Positions 45,677 to 53,960 of a DNA stretch of 64,000 bases are shown in pieces. Each line of letters begins with the position of its first letter. Position 1 is the first letter of the stretch. The notes under the pieces were generated by a model that did not search any database, had not been told where the DNA came from, and saw nothing but the letters and a program-made list of their open reading frames with translations. The position numbers were made by a program, and so were the translations under genes. This DNA is from Agrobacterium tumefaciens (lineage in GTDB: Bacteria > Pseudomonadota > Alphaproteobacteria > Rhizobiales > Rhizobiaceae), in contig JAGIAH010000004.1 in assembly GCA_017744915.1 (NCBI GenBank), positions 124,001-188,000 on the forward strand, in the 5' to 3' direction.

Positions 45677-47011
45677 ATGCGTGCGGTCGTGCTCGTGCCT
45701 GTCCTCAAGCAGCAGCGCGAAAATCGTGACGCCACGGCAGCCCCGGCTGCTCCCAGCCGTTCCACGGAAGCCAAGCTCGAGGAAGCAAAAGGGCTGGCGC
45801 TTGCCATCGATCTCGAGGTGACCCAGGGGCTTATCGTCGCCGTCAACCAGCCGCGGCCCGCGACCCTGTTCGGCACCGGCAAGATAGAGGAAATCGGCCA
45901 TCTTCTCGATGAGACCGATTCCGGTCTGGTGATTGTTGACCACCCGCTCACCCCGGTGCAGCAGCGCAATCTCGAAAAACAGTGGAACGCCAAGGTCATC
46001 GACCGCACGGGTCTCATCCTTGAAATCTTCGGCCGCCGCGCCTCCACAAAGGAGGGCACTCTTCAGGTCGATCTCGCGCATCTGAACTATCAGAAGGGTC
46101 GTCTCGTTCGAAGCTGGACCCACCTTGAACGCCAGCGCGGTGGCGCGGGTTTCATGGGCGGTCCGGGTGAAACGCAGATCGAAGCTGACAGACGATTGCT
46201 GCAGGATCGCATCGTAAAGCTTGAGAAGGAACTGGAGCAGGTGGTGCGTACCCGCCAGCTGCATCGCGCCAAGCGCCGCAAGGTGCCGCATCCGATCGTC
46301 GCGCTGGTTGGTTATACCAATGCCGGCAAATCGACGCTGTTCAATCGCATCACCGGTGCGGGTGTTCTGGCCGAAGACATGCTGTTCGCAACGCTCGACC
46401 CGACCCTGCGCCGCATGAAACTGCCGCATGGCCGAACCGTCATTTTGTCGGATACGGTCGGTTTCATCTCCGACCTGCCGACGCATCTGGTCGCTGCCTT
46501 CCGCGCGACGCTGGAAGAAGTGCTCGAAGCCGATCTCGTCCTGCATGTGCGCGACATGTCCGACCCGGATAATGCCGCCCAGTCTGCGGATGTGCTGCGC
46601 ATTCTTAACGATCTCGGGATCGATGAGAAGGAAGCCGAAAAGCGCATCATCGAGGTCTGGAACAAGGTCGACCGTCTGGAGCCGGAAGCGCACGATGCCA
46701 TCATGCAGCGCGCCGAAGGTCGCTCGGATATCCGCGCCGTTTCCGCCATCACGGGCGAGGGCGTTGACGCCCTGATGGACGAGATTTCAAAGCGCCTGTC
46801 CGGCGTGCTGACGGAAACCACCGTGGTTCTTTCCGTCGAGCAGTTGCCGCTGATATCCTGGGTCTACAGCAATTCCATCGTCGACGGCCGTGAAGATCAC
46901 GAGGACGGATCGGTGGCGCTGGATGTACGTCTTTCGGAAGCGCAGGCTGCCGAACTGGAACGGAAGCTTGGAAAGACGACCATCCGCGAGCGGGAAGACT
47001 GGGAGCGCTGA
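45677..47011 (+). CDS. hflX: GTPase HflX
   Basis: A 444-residue ribosome-associated GTPase that rescues and splits stalled ribosomes. The N-terminal HflX domain includes GTGKIEEIG and VDHPLTPVQQRNLE, followed by GGPGETQIEADRR. The GTPase motifs are GYTNAGKSTLFN (about residue 212), DTVGFI and NKVD. The start is uncertain: the reading frame stays open 126 bases further upstream but contains no ATG, GTG or TTG codon there. ATG 45677 is used. It follows hfq as in E. coli. Confidence 0.93.
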   Translation: MRAVVLVPVLKQQRENRDATAAPAAPSRSTEAKLEEAKGLALAIDLEVTQGLIVAVNQPRPATLFGTGKIEEIGHLLDETDSGLVIVDHPLTPVQQRNLEKQWNAKVIDRTGLILEIFGRRASTKEGTLQVDLAHLNYQKGRLVRSWTHLERQRGGAGFMGGPGETQIEADRRLLQDRIVKLEKELEQVVRTRQLHRAKRRKVPHPIVALVGYTNAGKSTLFNRITGAGVLAEDMLFATLDPTLRRMKLPHGRTVILSDTVGFISDLPTHLVAAFRATLEEVLEADLVLHVRDMSDPDNAAQSADVLRILNDLGIDEKEAEKRIIEVWNKVDRLEPEAHDAIMQRAEGRSDIRAVSAITGEGVDALMDEISKRLSGVLTETTVVLSVEQLPLISWVYSNSIVDGREDHEDGSVALDVRLSEAQAAELERKLGKTTIREREDWER

Positions 47012-47049
47012 GCGTTCTGCGGACGATGGCAAGCTTTTGTCACATTCGA

Positions 47050-47135
47050 CGTCATCCTCGGGCTTGTCCCGAGGATCTGCCACGATATTCAAAATCGATA
47101 GGCAGCAGATGCTCGGGACAAGCCCGAGCATGACG
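47050..47135. repeat. Intergenic palindromic element, copy C (RIME-like)
   Basis: An 86-base element starting CGTCATCCTCGGGCTTGTCC and ending with the matching GGGACAAGCCCGAGCATGACG (last 20 bases similar in mirror form). Each arm is itself palindromic (CTCGGGCTTGTCCCGAG). It lies between hflX and the convergent mazG gene and could act as a bidirectional terminator. Confidence 0.68.
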
Positions 47136-47211
47136 GAGGAGAAGTTTTCAGCCTCTATAAACAATCCTCGAAGCGCTGAGCACTCCTTGTCTTAATGCAT
47201 ACCCCGAGTGG

Positions 47212-48057
47212 TCAGGACGAAACCGTATCAAGCGATCGCTCGATCCGTTTCGCCGCCTGCCACAAATCTTCCATCCTCTCGAGGCTCGCCTCTTTCAAGG
47301 TTTCGCCATTGTCGCTGAGCGATGTCTCGATGTGATTGAAACGCCTGCGGAATTTCGTATTGGTGCCACGCAGGGCATTTTCCGGATCGGCTTTGACGTG
47401 GCGGCCGATATTGACCAGCGCAAAGATCAGATCGCCGAGTTCATCAGAGACTTTCTCCGGCTTTCCTTCCGCCAGCGCCTCCCGCAGTTCAGCGATTTCC
47501 TCCTCGATCTTGTCGAGGATGGGGGCCGGGTCAGACCAGTCGAAACCGACGCGGGCGGCCTGTTCCTGCAGCTTTAAAGCTTCCGTCAGCGCCGGCTGGC
47601 TGCGCTGCACGCCGCCAAGAAACCCGGCCTTGAAATCTTCGGTGATGCCGTGGCGCGCACGGCGCTCTGCACGCTCGCGTTTTTCCTCGGCCTTGATCTG
47701 GTCCCATTGCAGCTTGACGCTGTCAGGCGTATCGGCATCGGAAACGTCGAAGACATGCGGATGGCGGCGGATCATCTTCGAGGTGACGGCATGCACCACG
47801 TCCCCAAAGGCGAATTCGCCCCGCTCCTCGGCGATGCGGGCGTGGAAAACCACCTGCAGGAGAAGATCGCCCAGTTCTTCGCAAAGATCGTCCATATCCT
47901 TGCGCTCGATGGCGTCGGCAACCTCATAGGCCTCTTCGATCGTATAGGGCTTGATCGTCTCGAAGGTCTGCACGACATCCCAGGGGCAGCCGGTTTCCGG
48001 CTGGCGCAGCGCTTCCATGATCTCGATCAGGCGGGAAATATCCTTCGAGGCTTCCAT
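47212..48057 (-). CDS. mazG: Nucleoside triphosphate pyrophosphohydrolase MazG
   Basis: A 281-residue protein with two MazG domains. The first has EEAYEVADAI and EELGDLLLQVVFHARIAEE; the second has EEEIAELREAL and DELGDLIFALVNIGRH. Both show the E-E-x-D metal-binding pattern. The enzyme removes abnormal or excess nucleoside triphosphates. ATG at 48057 is chosen because MazG proteins start near DISRLIEIMEALR; the ATG at 48090 lacks a ribosome-binding site. Confidence 0.94.
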   Translation of the reverse strand: MEASKDISRLIEIMEALRQPETGCPWDVVQTFETIKPYTIEEAYEVADAIERKDMDDLCEELGDLLLQVVFHARIAEERGEFAFGDVVHAVTSKMIRRHPHVFDVSDADTPDSVKLQWDQIKAEEKRERAERRARHGITEDFKAGFLGGVQRSQPALTEALKLQEQAARVGFDWSDPAPILDKIEEEIAELREALAEGKPEKVSDELGDLIFALVNIGRHVKADPENALRGTNTKFRRRFNHIETSLSDNGETLKEASLERMEDLWQAAKRIERSLDTVSS

Positions 48058-48132
48058 CGTGTCTAAACCTTCGTTTTTAGTTTTACGCATTGTCCGGACG
48101 GAAAACCACTACGCACTTTTCCCGGAAATGCT

Positions 48133-48765
48133 CTAATTCAGCGGAATATCGTTGTCGCTCTTGGATGACTGGTAGCTGGTGGAAAGATCGTCATAGGCGG
48201 CCTTGATGCGGGCCGTCTGCGCCTTCAACGTGCTTTTCAGCGGATCGTCTTCGCCTTCCACCAGATCGGCGATGAAGAAAGAATTCCAGAAGGCATTGTT
48301 GCGGCGATAACCGCCCGGTTCCAGCCCGAAGACTTCCTTCAGAATCTTCAGGTCATGCGGAATGGCGAAAGCGTCACGGGAATCTTCATGGCTGAAGAAG
48401 GAGTAGAAATTGTCGAAACCGGCCCAGGTGATGGCGGACATGCACATGGTGCAGGGTTCGTGGGTGGAGAGAAAAATCAGCTCCTTGGTGTTCGGCTTTT
48501 CGCCCAGTTCGTAGAACCGCTTCAGCGTATGCACTTCGCCATGCCAGAGCGGATTTTCCAGCTCGTTATTGGTCTCGGCAACAACGAGCGACAGGTCGGA
48601 TTTACGCAGGATAGCCGCCCCGAAAACCTTGTTGCCCAGGCTGACGCCGCGCACCGTCAGCGGCAGAATATCGTGTTCGATGACATCGAGGAGGCGGGCG
48701 GCGAGCGTCTGGCTGGTCAAGGGTCTGATCCTTCGTGCCGCTTCAGTCAAAAGCGGTCTTCGCAT
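48133..48765 (-). CDS. Zinc nucleoside/nucleotide deaminase family protein
   Basis: A 210-residue member of the cytidine/deoxycytidylate deaminase superfamily. The zinc site is formed by the histidine in WHGEVHTL and the cysteines in EPCTMCMSAITWAG; the usual HAE triad reads HGE. It is longer than guanine or tRNA-adenosine deaminases because of about 35 extra residues at the start and 40 at the end. The ATG at 48765 is preferred over 49029, since the upstream part reads as non-coding. Substrate unknown. Confidence 0.8.
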   Translation of the reverse strand: MRRPLLTEAARRIRPLTSQTLAARLLDVIEHDILPLTVRGVSLGNKVFGAAILRKSDLSLVVAETNNELENPLWHGEVHTLKRFYELGEKPNTKELIFLSTHEPCTMCMSAITWAGFDNFYSFFSHEDSRDAFAIPHDLKILKEVFGLEPGGYRRNNAFWNSFFIADLVEGEDDPLKSTLKAQTARIKAAYDDLSTSYQSSKSDNDIPLN

Positions 48766-48983
48766 GGAGAAATCGACAGATGATTGTCGTTCCTTGTTCG
48801 GCGCGGGCACCCGCTTTGTCAAGGGATTCCGAGGGGATTCTAAAGCCCTGCCAAGGCTCTGAAAATCATTGCCGGTTTGTTTTCCTCCAAAACCGGGGTC
48901 TTCGAGAAATAAAAATCCAGGTCCCGGAAAGGCTTGAATTTCTGTTTCTTCAATCTTGAACCGCAATGCGGGATATATGTCCA

Positions 48984-50447
48984 ATGCACAACGAACATGA
49001 TTTTTCCGCTGCTGGCGACCGCCTTTCAACCTTCCCCGCTTTCTTCCGGGTCGAAGGACGGCAGGTGGCTGTCTTCGGTAACGGTGACGAGGCTTTCGCG
49101 AAGGTGAGGCTGCTCGCCAATACCAACGCCCATATCGTTGCCTATGCCGACCAGCCGGAAGCGGATTTTTCGCGTTATCTTCAGGAAAACGGCATCGATC
49201 ATCGTGCTTTGGGTTTCGACGGCCATCTGCTCGAGGGAGCCACCCTGGTCTTCGCCGCCACCGGCGACGAGGCGCTGGACCGTGAGATCGTCACCGTTGC
49301 GCGTTCAAAAAAAATCCCCGCCAATGCGGTGGATCAGCCGGAATTTTGCGATTTCTTCACGCCGGCGCTTGTCGCCCGCGCACCCGTCGCCGTCGCCATC
49401 GGCACGGAAGGGGCGGGACCGGTTCTCGCCCAGATGATCCGCGCCCGCATCGACCAGATGTTGTCGCCGTCGCTTGGCAAACTCGCACGTCTTGCCGTGC
49501 AATATCGCGATGCGGCCGAGGAAAATGTGCCGAAGGGCGCCCTGCGGCGTAATTTCTGGCGTCGCTTCTTCTCTGGCGCGGTTGCGGATGCCGTCGCGAT
49601 TGGTGATACGCCGTCCGCCCGTCAGGCGGTTGACCGTCTGCTGCAATCTCCTGAACGCAGCGAAGGCCGCGTCTGGCTGGTTGGCGCTGGCCCCGGTGCA
49701 GAAGATCTGCTGACGCTGCGCGCCCAACGCGTGCTGATGGAAGCCGATGTGATCGTTTATGACGCCCTGGTGCCGCAGGCTATTGTCGATATGGGTCGCC
49801 GCGATGCCGAAAGGCTCTCCGTCGGCAAGCGCAAGGGCTGCCACAGCAAATCGCAGAATGAAATCAATCGCCTGCTGGTAGGTCTCGGCCAGGAAGGCAA
49901 ACGTGTCGTGCGCCTCAAATCCGGTGATCCGCTGGTTTATGGCCGCGCTGGCGAGGAGATGGCAGCGCTGCGCGAGGCCGGCATCGCTTATGAAATCGTG
50001 CCGGGCATCACTTCCGCTTTCGCCGCGGCTGCGGATTTCGAATTGCCGCTGACGCTGCGCGGTGTCGCTTCTTCGCTGATTTTCACCACTGGCCACGACC
50101 TGACCGGCGATGTCCTGCCCGACTGGGCGCGTCTTGCCGTCTCCGGCGCCACCATTGCCGTCTATATGGGCCGCAGCGTTGCCGCTTCGGTGGCCAAGCG
50201 GCTGATCGATGCGGGGCTTGGCGTGGAAACCACCGTCGCCGTCATCGAAAATGCCAGCCGCGCGGATCGCCGCCTGCTGCATGGCACATTGAACGATCTG
50301 CCCGACCTCGAACATCGCGATGAGCTGACCGGCCCGGTCATGGTCATCATCGGCGATGCGGTTGCGGGCGCCAATTTCGACAGATCCGAGGCGCTTGCGC
50401 TTGCAGCCAAGCCAGCGAACCTCAAACGGGAGTATGTGAATGGTTGA
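48984..50447 (+). CDS. cysG: Siroheme synthase CysG
   Basis: A 487-residue multifunctional enzyme making siroheme from uroporphyrinogen III. The N-terminal dehydrogenase/ferrochelatase module has the nucleotide loop VAVFGNGDEAFAKVRLL, then the dimerisation segment up to about residue 210. The C-terminal methyltransferase (SUMT) has VWLVGAGPGAEDLLTLRA, LKSGDPLVYGRAGEE and VVPGITSA-like IVPGITSAFAAA. The start may be ATG 48966 or 48984; neither has a strong ribosome-binding site. It supplies the cofactor for CysI downstream and overlaps the DUF2849 gene by eight bases. Confidence 0.94.
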   Translation: MHNEHDFSAAGDRLSTFPAFFRVEGRQVAVFGNGDEAFAKVRLLANTNAHIVAYADQPEADFSRYLQENGIDHRALGFDGHLLEGATLVFAATGDEALDREIVTVARSKKIPANAVDQPEFCDFFTPALVARAPVAVAIGTEGAGPVLAQMIRARIDQMLSPSLGKLARLAVQYRDAAEENVPKGALRRNFWRRFFSGAVADAVAIGDTPSARQAVDRLLQSPERSEGRVWLVGAGPGAEDLLTLRAQRVLMEADVIVYDALVPQAIVDMGRRDAERLSVGKRKGCHSKSQNEINRLLVGLGQEGKRVVRLKSGDPLVYGRAGEEMAALREAGIAYEIVPGITSAFAAAADFELPLTLRGVASSLIFTTGHDLTGDVLPDWARLAVSGATIAVYMGRSVAASVAKRLIDAGLGVETTVAVIENASRADRRLLHGTLNDLPDLEHRDELTGPVMVIIGDAVAGANFDRSEALALAAKPANLKREYVNG

Positions 50448-50754
50448 CAAGGTTTTGACCGCCAATCGCCTGAGCGACGGTATTGCCGTGTGGCTCGACG
50501 CCAATGGCGAATGGACCGAGAGGCTGCAGGACGCGATCGTCGCCCGCCATGCGGAGGCCGTGGCCTCGTTCGAGGAAATCGGCAAGCGCGATTTTTCCGC
50601 CAACAAGGTCGTTGACGTCGCTCTCATCGACGTCGTGGAGGAGAATGGCAAGCTTTGGCCGACGCGTCTTCGCGAGCGCATCCGCGCGGCCGGCCCGACC
50701 ATGCACTATGCCGCCGGTTACAAGCCGGCCGATGCAGCATTTATCGCAGTCTGA
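50440..50754 (+). CDS. DUF2849 family protein
   Basis: A 104-residue soluble protein with the DUF2849 pattern: LTANRLSDGIAVWLDANGEW at the start and RERIRAAGPTMHYAAGYKPA near the end. It is always found close to sulfite reductase genes in alphaproteobacteria as I recall, and here is between cysG and cysI with eight bases overlap to cysG and eight bases gap to cysI. Its role is unknown; a link to sulfite reductase assembly or activity is inferred from context only. Confidence 0.85.
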   Translation: MVDKVLTANRLSDGIAVWLDANGEWTERLQDAIVARHAEAVASFEEIGKRDFSANKVVDVALIDVVEENGKLWPTRLRERIRAAGPTMHYAAGYKPADAAFIAV

Positions 50755-50762
50755 GGAAGAAT

Positions 50763-52433
50763 ATGTACCGTTACGACGAGTTCGATCACGCATTTGTTGA
50801 AGGCCGCGTGGCGCAGTTTCGCGATCAGGTCGAGCGCCGGCTGTCCGGTGAGCTGGCCGAGGACGCGTTCAAGCCGCTGCGCCTGATGAATGGCGTTTAT
50901 CTTCAGCTGCATGCCTATATGCTGCGCGTCGCCATTCCCTACGGTACGCTGAATTCCAAGCAGATGCGGATGCTGGCCCATATCGCCCGTAAATATGACC
51001 GGGGTTACGGCCACTTCACCACCCGCCAGAACATCCAGTACAACTGGCCGCGCCTCTCGGACACGCCGGATATCCTTTCCGAACTGGCAAGCGTGGAAAT
51101 GCATGCGCTGCAGACGTCTGGCAACTGCATTCGCAACGTGACCGCCGATCACTTCGCCGGTGCTGCGGCAGACGAAGTCGCGGATCCGCGTCCCTATGCG
51201 GAAATCCTGCGTCAGTGGTCTTCCGTGCATCCCGAGTTCTCCTTCCTTCCGCGCAAATTCAAGATCGCGGTGACGGGGGCAGAGCGCGACCGCGCCGCCA
51301 TTCAGGTTCACGATATCGGCCTGCATCTGAAAAAGAACGACAAGGGCGAGATCGGTTTTGCCGTTTATGTCGGCGGCGGGCAGGGGCGCACGCCAATGAT
51401 CGCCAAGAAGATCCGCGACTTCCTGCCGGAAGAGGACCTTTTGTCCTACACCACGGCAGTCATGCGCGTTTATAACCTGCACGGCCGCCGCGATAACAAA
51501 TATAAGGCGCGCATCAAGATCCTCGTGCATGAGACCGGCGCGGAAGAACTGGCCCGTCAGGTCGAGGTGGAATTCGCCGAGCTGAAAAACACCGAATTGA
51601 AGCTGCCGGATGCGGATATTGCCGCCATCACCACCTATTTCGCCCCGCCGGCGCTGACGGACCGGCCGGAAGGTTGGGAAAGCCTGGCGCGCTGGAAGCG
51701 GGCCGACGAAGGTTTTGCCCGTTTTGTCGAGCAGAACGTCAAGCCGCACAAGCACCCCGACTACGGCATGGTGACGATTTCGCTGAAGCCGATCGGCGGC
51801 ATTCCGGGTGACGCGACCGACGAGCAGATGGAACTCGTCGCCGATATCGCCGCGGAATATGCTTTTGACGAAATCCGCATCAGCCATGAGCAGAACATCA
51901 TCCTGCCGCATGTGGCGCTGGCCGATCTCGAACCTGTTTATCGTGCGCTGGTAGGCGCCGGTCTTGCCACCGCCAATGCCGGGCTGATCACCGATATCAT
52001 TGCCTGTCCCGGGCTGGACTATTGCGCGCTTGCCAATGCACGCTCCATTCCGGTGGCGCAGGAAATCTCTACCCGCTTTGGCGCGCCGGAGCGTCAGGCG
52101 GAAATCGGTGAGTTGAAGATCAAGATTTCCGGCTGCATCAATGCCTGCGGCCACCACCATGTCGGCCATATCGGCCTCTTGGGCGTGGAAAAGAAGGGCG
52201 CGGAACTCTACCAGATCACGCTTGGCGGATCGGGTGACGAAAATACCTCGATCGGTGAGATCATCGGCCGTGGTTTCGAGCCGGAAAAGGTCACCGACGC
52301 CATCGAGACCATCGTCGACACCTATCTGGGCTTGCGCCTTTCGAAGGAAGAGAACTTCCTCGAAGCCTATCGTCGCGTCGGACCGCAGCCCTTCAAGGAT
52401 GCGCTCTACGGTTCCGCCGCTGAAGCCGCCTGA
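50763..52433 (+). CDS. cysI: Siroheme sulfite reductase (CysI-type hemoprotein)
   Basis: A 556-residue sulfite/nitrite reductase family protein that reduces sulfite to sulfide. The 4Fe-4S/siroheme cysteines are in ACPGLDYCALA and SGCINACGHHH. Two ferredoxin-like half domains precede each, e.g. GHFTTRQNIQYNWPRL and TSGNCIRNVTADHFAG in the first. ATG 50763 is chosen; the frame from 50655 overlaps DUF2849. There is no CysJ flavoprotein gene next to it; electrons could come from ferredoxin via the ferredoxin-NADP reductase encoded at 53098. Confidence 0.93.
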   Translation: MYRYDEFDHAFVEGRVAQFRDQVERRLSGELAEDAFKPLRLMNGVYLQLHAYMLRVAIPYGTLNSKQMRMLAHIARKYDRGYGHFTTRQNIQYNWPRLSDTPDILSELASVEMHALQTSGNCIRNVTADHFAGAAADEVADPRPYAEILRQWSSVHPEFSFLPRKFKIAVTGAERDRAAIQVHDIGLHLKKNDKGEIGFAVYVGGGQGRTPMIAKKIRDFLPEEDLLSYTTAVMRVYNLHGRRDNKYKARIKILVHETGAEELARQVEVEFAELKNTELKLPDADIAAITTYFAPPALTDRPEGWESLARWKRADEGFARFVEQNVKPHKHPDYGMVTISLKPIGGIPGDATDEQMELVADIAAEYAFDEIRISHEQNIILPHVALADLEPVYRALVGAGLATANAGLITDIIACPGLDYCALANARSIPVAQEISTRFGAPERQAEIGELKIKISGCINACGHHHVGHIGLLGVEKKGAELYQITLGGSGDENTSIGEIIGRGFEPEKVTDAIETIVDTYLGLRLSKEENFLEAYRRVGPQPFKDALYGSAAEAA

Positions 52434-52443
52434 GGAGATGGAT

Positions 52444-52950
52444 ATGACGAAAATCTGGAACCGCGACGGCTTTGTGGAAAACGATCCCTGGGTCATCGAA
52501 ACGGAAGAAGTGAAGGCCGGGGCGGATCAGAAGCCGGTGTTGCCGCTCGCCGATTTCCTGGTTCGCGCCGCCGAAAGCAACGATATCGGCCTTGGTGTGC
52601 TGATTTCGCCGGCTGACGATGTCACCCGGCTCGGGCCTTATCTCGACCGTATCGACCTTGTGGCCGTGAGCTTTCCGGCATTCAATGACGGCCGTGGTTT
52701 CAGCCACGCTTCGCTGCTGCGCAGCCGTCTCGGCTTTGCCGGTGAGGTGAGGGCGGTCGGCGACGTGCTGATCGACCAGGTGCCGCTGATGCTGCGCACC
52801 GGCTTTACCAGCTTTGCGGTGACGAACGGCACGGCGATCCGCCGCCTGTCCGAAAATCGCCTGCCGGAAATCCCGGTCTATTACCAGCCGACGGCCCGAC
52901 CGGCGGCGGGTGGCGAGGCCTATAGCTGGCGTCGTCGTGCGTCGCAATGA
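52444..52950 (+). CDS. DUF934 family protein
   Basis: A 168-residue protein of the DUF934 family, regularly found after cysI in proteobacteria. Features include the opening KIWNRDGFVENDPWV, GVLISPADDVTRLGPYLDRI and AFNDGRGFSHASLLRSRLGF, followed by FTSFAVTNGTAIRRL. The ATG at 52444 is preferred over 52438 because GAGGAG sits directly against the latter. It may help sulfite reduction; the precise role is not established. Confidence 0.87.
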   Translation: MTKIWNRDGFVENDPWVIETEEVKAGADQKPVLPLADFLVRAAESNDIGLGVLISPADDVTRLGPYLDRIDLVAVSFPAFNDGRGFSHASLLRSRLGFAGEVRAVGDVLIDQVPLMLRTGFTSFAVTNGTAIRRLSENRLPEIPVYYQPTARPAAGGEAYSWRRRASQ

Positions 52951-52960
52951 CACGTTGCGC

Positions 52961-52989
52961 GGAAATATGAGTTTTAAATACATATTTCC
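52961..52989 (+). terminator. Hairpin after the cys operon
   Basis: GGAAATATG (52961-52969) pairs perfectly with CATATTTCC (52981-52989), loop of 11 AT-rich bases, 11 bases after the DUF934 stop. It has no GC core or T tract, so it could instead be an operator for fpr. Confidence 0.4.
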
Positions 52990-53097
52990 TACGCACATGG
53001 CAGTATTGACATTCTCATGCCTTCAAACTTCGGCAAAAATGGTATAATTGCCCGGTTGGAGAATGTCGCTTACCGATGAGAATGGACGGAACCTGAA

Positions 53098-53910
53098 ATG
53101 AACGCGCCAGCCAAGACGGAAGATTTCGCGATCAAGATACCGGACGGTGTTTACGCCGAGACGGTTTTGTCGGTGGAGCACTATACGGACCACCTGTTCC
53201 GTTTCCGCATGACGCGTCCGGCCGGCTTCCGTTTCCGTTCCGGCGAATTCGCCATGATCGGCCTGATGGTCGGCGAAAAGCCGATCTATCGCGCCTATTC
53301 CATCGCCAGCCCCGCCTGGGACGAGGAACTGGAGTTCTTCTCGATCAAGGTTCCGAATGGCCCGCTGACCTCGCATCTCCAGGCGATCAAGCCCGGCGAT
53401 ACCGTCCTGATGCGCAAGAAGCCGACAGGCACGCTGGTTCTGGATGCACTGACGCCCGGCAGAAGGCTTTACATGTTCTCGACCGGCACCGGCATCGCGC
53501 CCTTCGCGAGCCTGATCCGCGATCCCGAGACCTATGAAAAGTTCGAAGAGGTCATCCTCACCCATACCTGCCGCGATGTCGCCGAGCTGAAATATGGCTT
53601 CGATCTGGTCGAGGAAATCCGCAACCACGAATTCCTGAACGAGATCGTGGGCGACAAGCTCAAGCATTATGCAACCGTCACCCGCGAGGATTACCCCTTC
53701 CAGGGCCGCATCACCACGCTGATCGAAAACGGCAAGCTGTTTGCCGATCTCGGCGTGCCGGCACTCGATCCCGCCATCGATCGCGGCATGATCTGCGGTT
53801 CCTCGGCCATGCTGAAGGACACCAAGGAGCTGCTTGAAAAAGCCGGCCTGACCGAGGGCGCCAACAACAAGCCCGCCGAATTCGTGATCGAACGTGCTTT
53901 CGTCGGCTGA
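53098..53910 (+). CDS. fpr: Ferredoxin-NADP reductase
   Basis: A 270-residue bacterial-type FNR. The FAD-binding motif is YRAYSIASP, the NADP-binding segment is FSTGTGIAPFASLIRD, and LTHTCRDVAELKYG follows. The C-terminus is FVG, preceded by VIERA, a typical bacterial subclass ending. It moves electrons between NADPH and ferredoxin or flavodoxin and may feed CysI just upstream. A TATAAT box at 53043-53048 is a candidate -10, with no clear -35 at correct spacing. Confidence 0.95.
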   Translation: MNAPAKTEDFAIKIPDGVYAETVLSVEHYTDHLFRFRMTRPAGFRFRSGEFAMIGLMVGEKPIYRAYSIASPAWDEELEFFSIKVPNGPLTSHLQAIKPGDTVLMRKKPTGTLVLDALTPGRRLYMFSTGTGIAPFASLIRDPETYEKFEEVILTHTCRDVAELKYGFDLVEEIRNHEFLNEIVGDKLKHYATVTREDYPFQGRITTLIENGKLFADLGVPALDPAIDRGMICGSSAMLKDTKELLEKAGLTEGANNKPAEFVIERAFVG

Positions 53911-53935
53911 ATAAGAGGCCGCACGGATGTTTTTG

Positions 53936-53960
53936 AAGGAGGCCGAAAGGCCTCCTTTTT
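53936..53960. terminator. Bidirectional terminator between fpr and the MFS gene
   Basis: A nine-base-pair stem (53936-53944 with 53949-53957) with a GAAA tetraloop, followed by TTTTT on the plus strand. On the minus strand it lies at the 3' end of the MFS gene. Confidence 0.88.

Noticed and set aside
53006-53048. TTGACA and TATAAT as one fpr promoter
   Set aside because: The two boxes are 31 bases apart, far from the 16-18 needed. Only the TATAAT is kept as a weak candidate.
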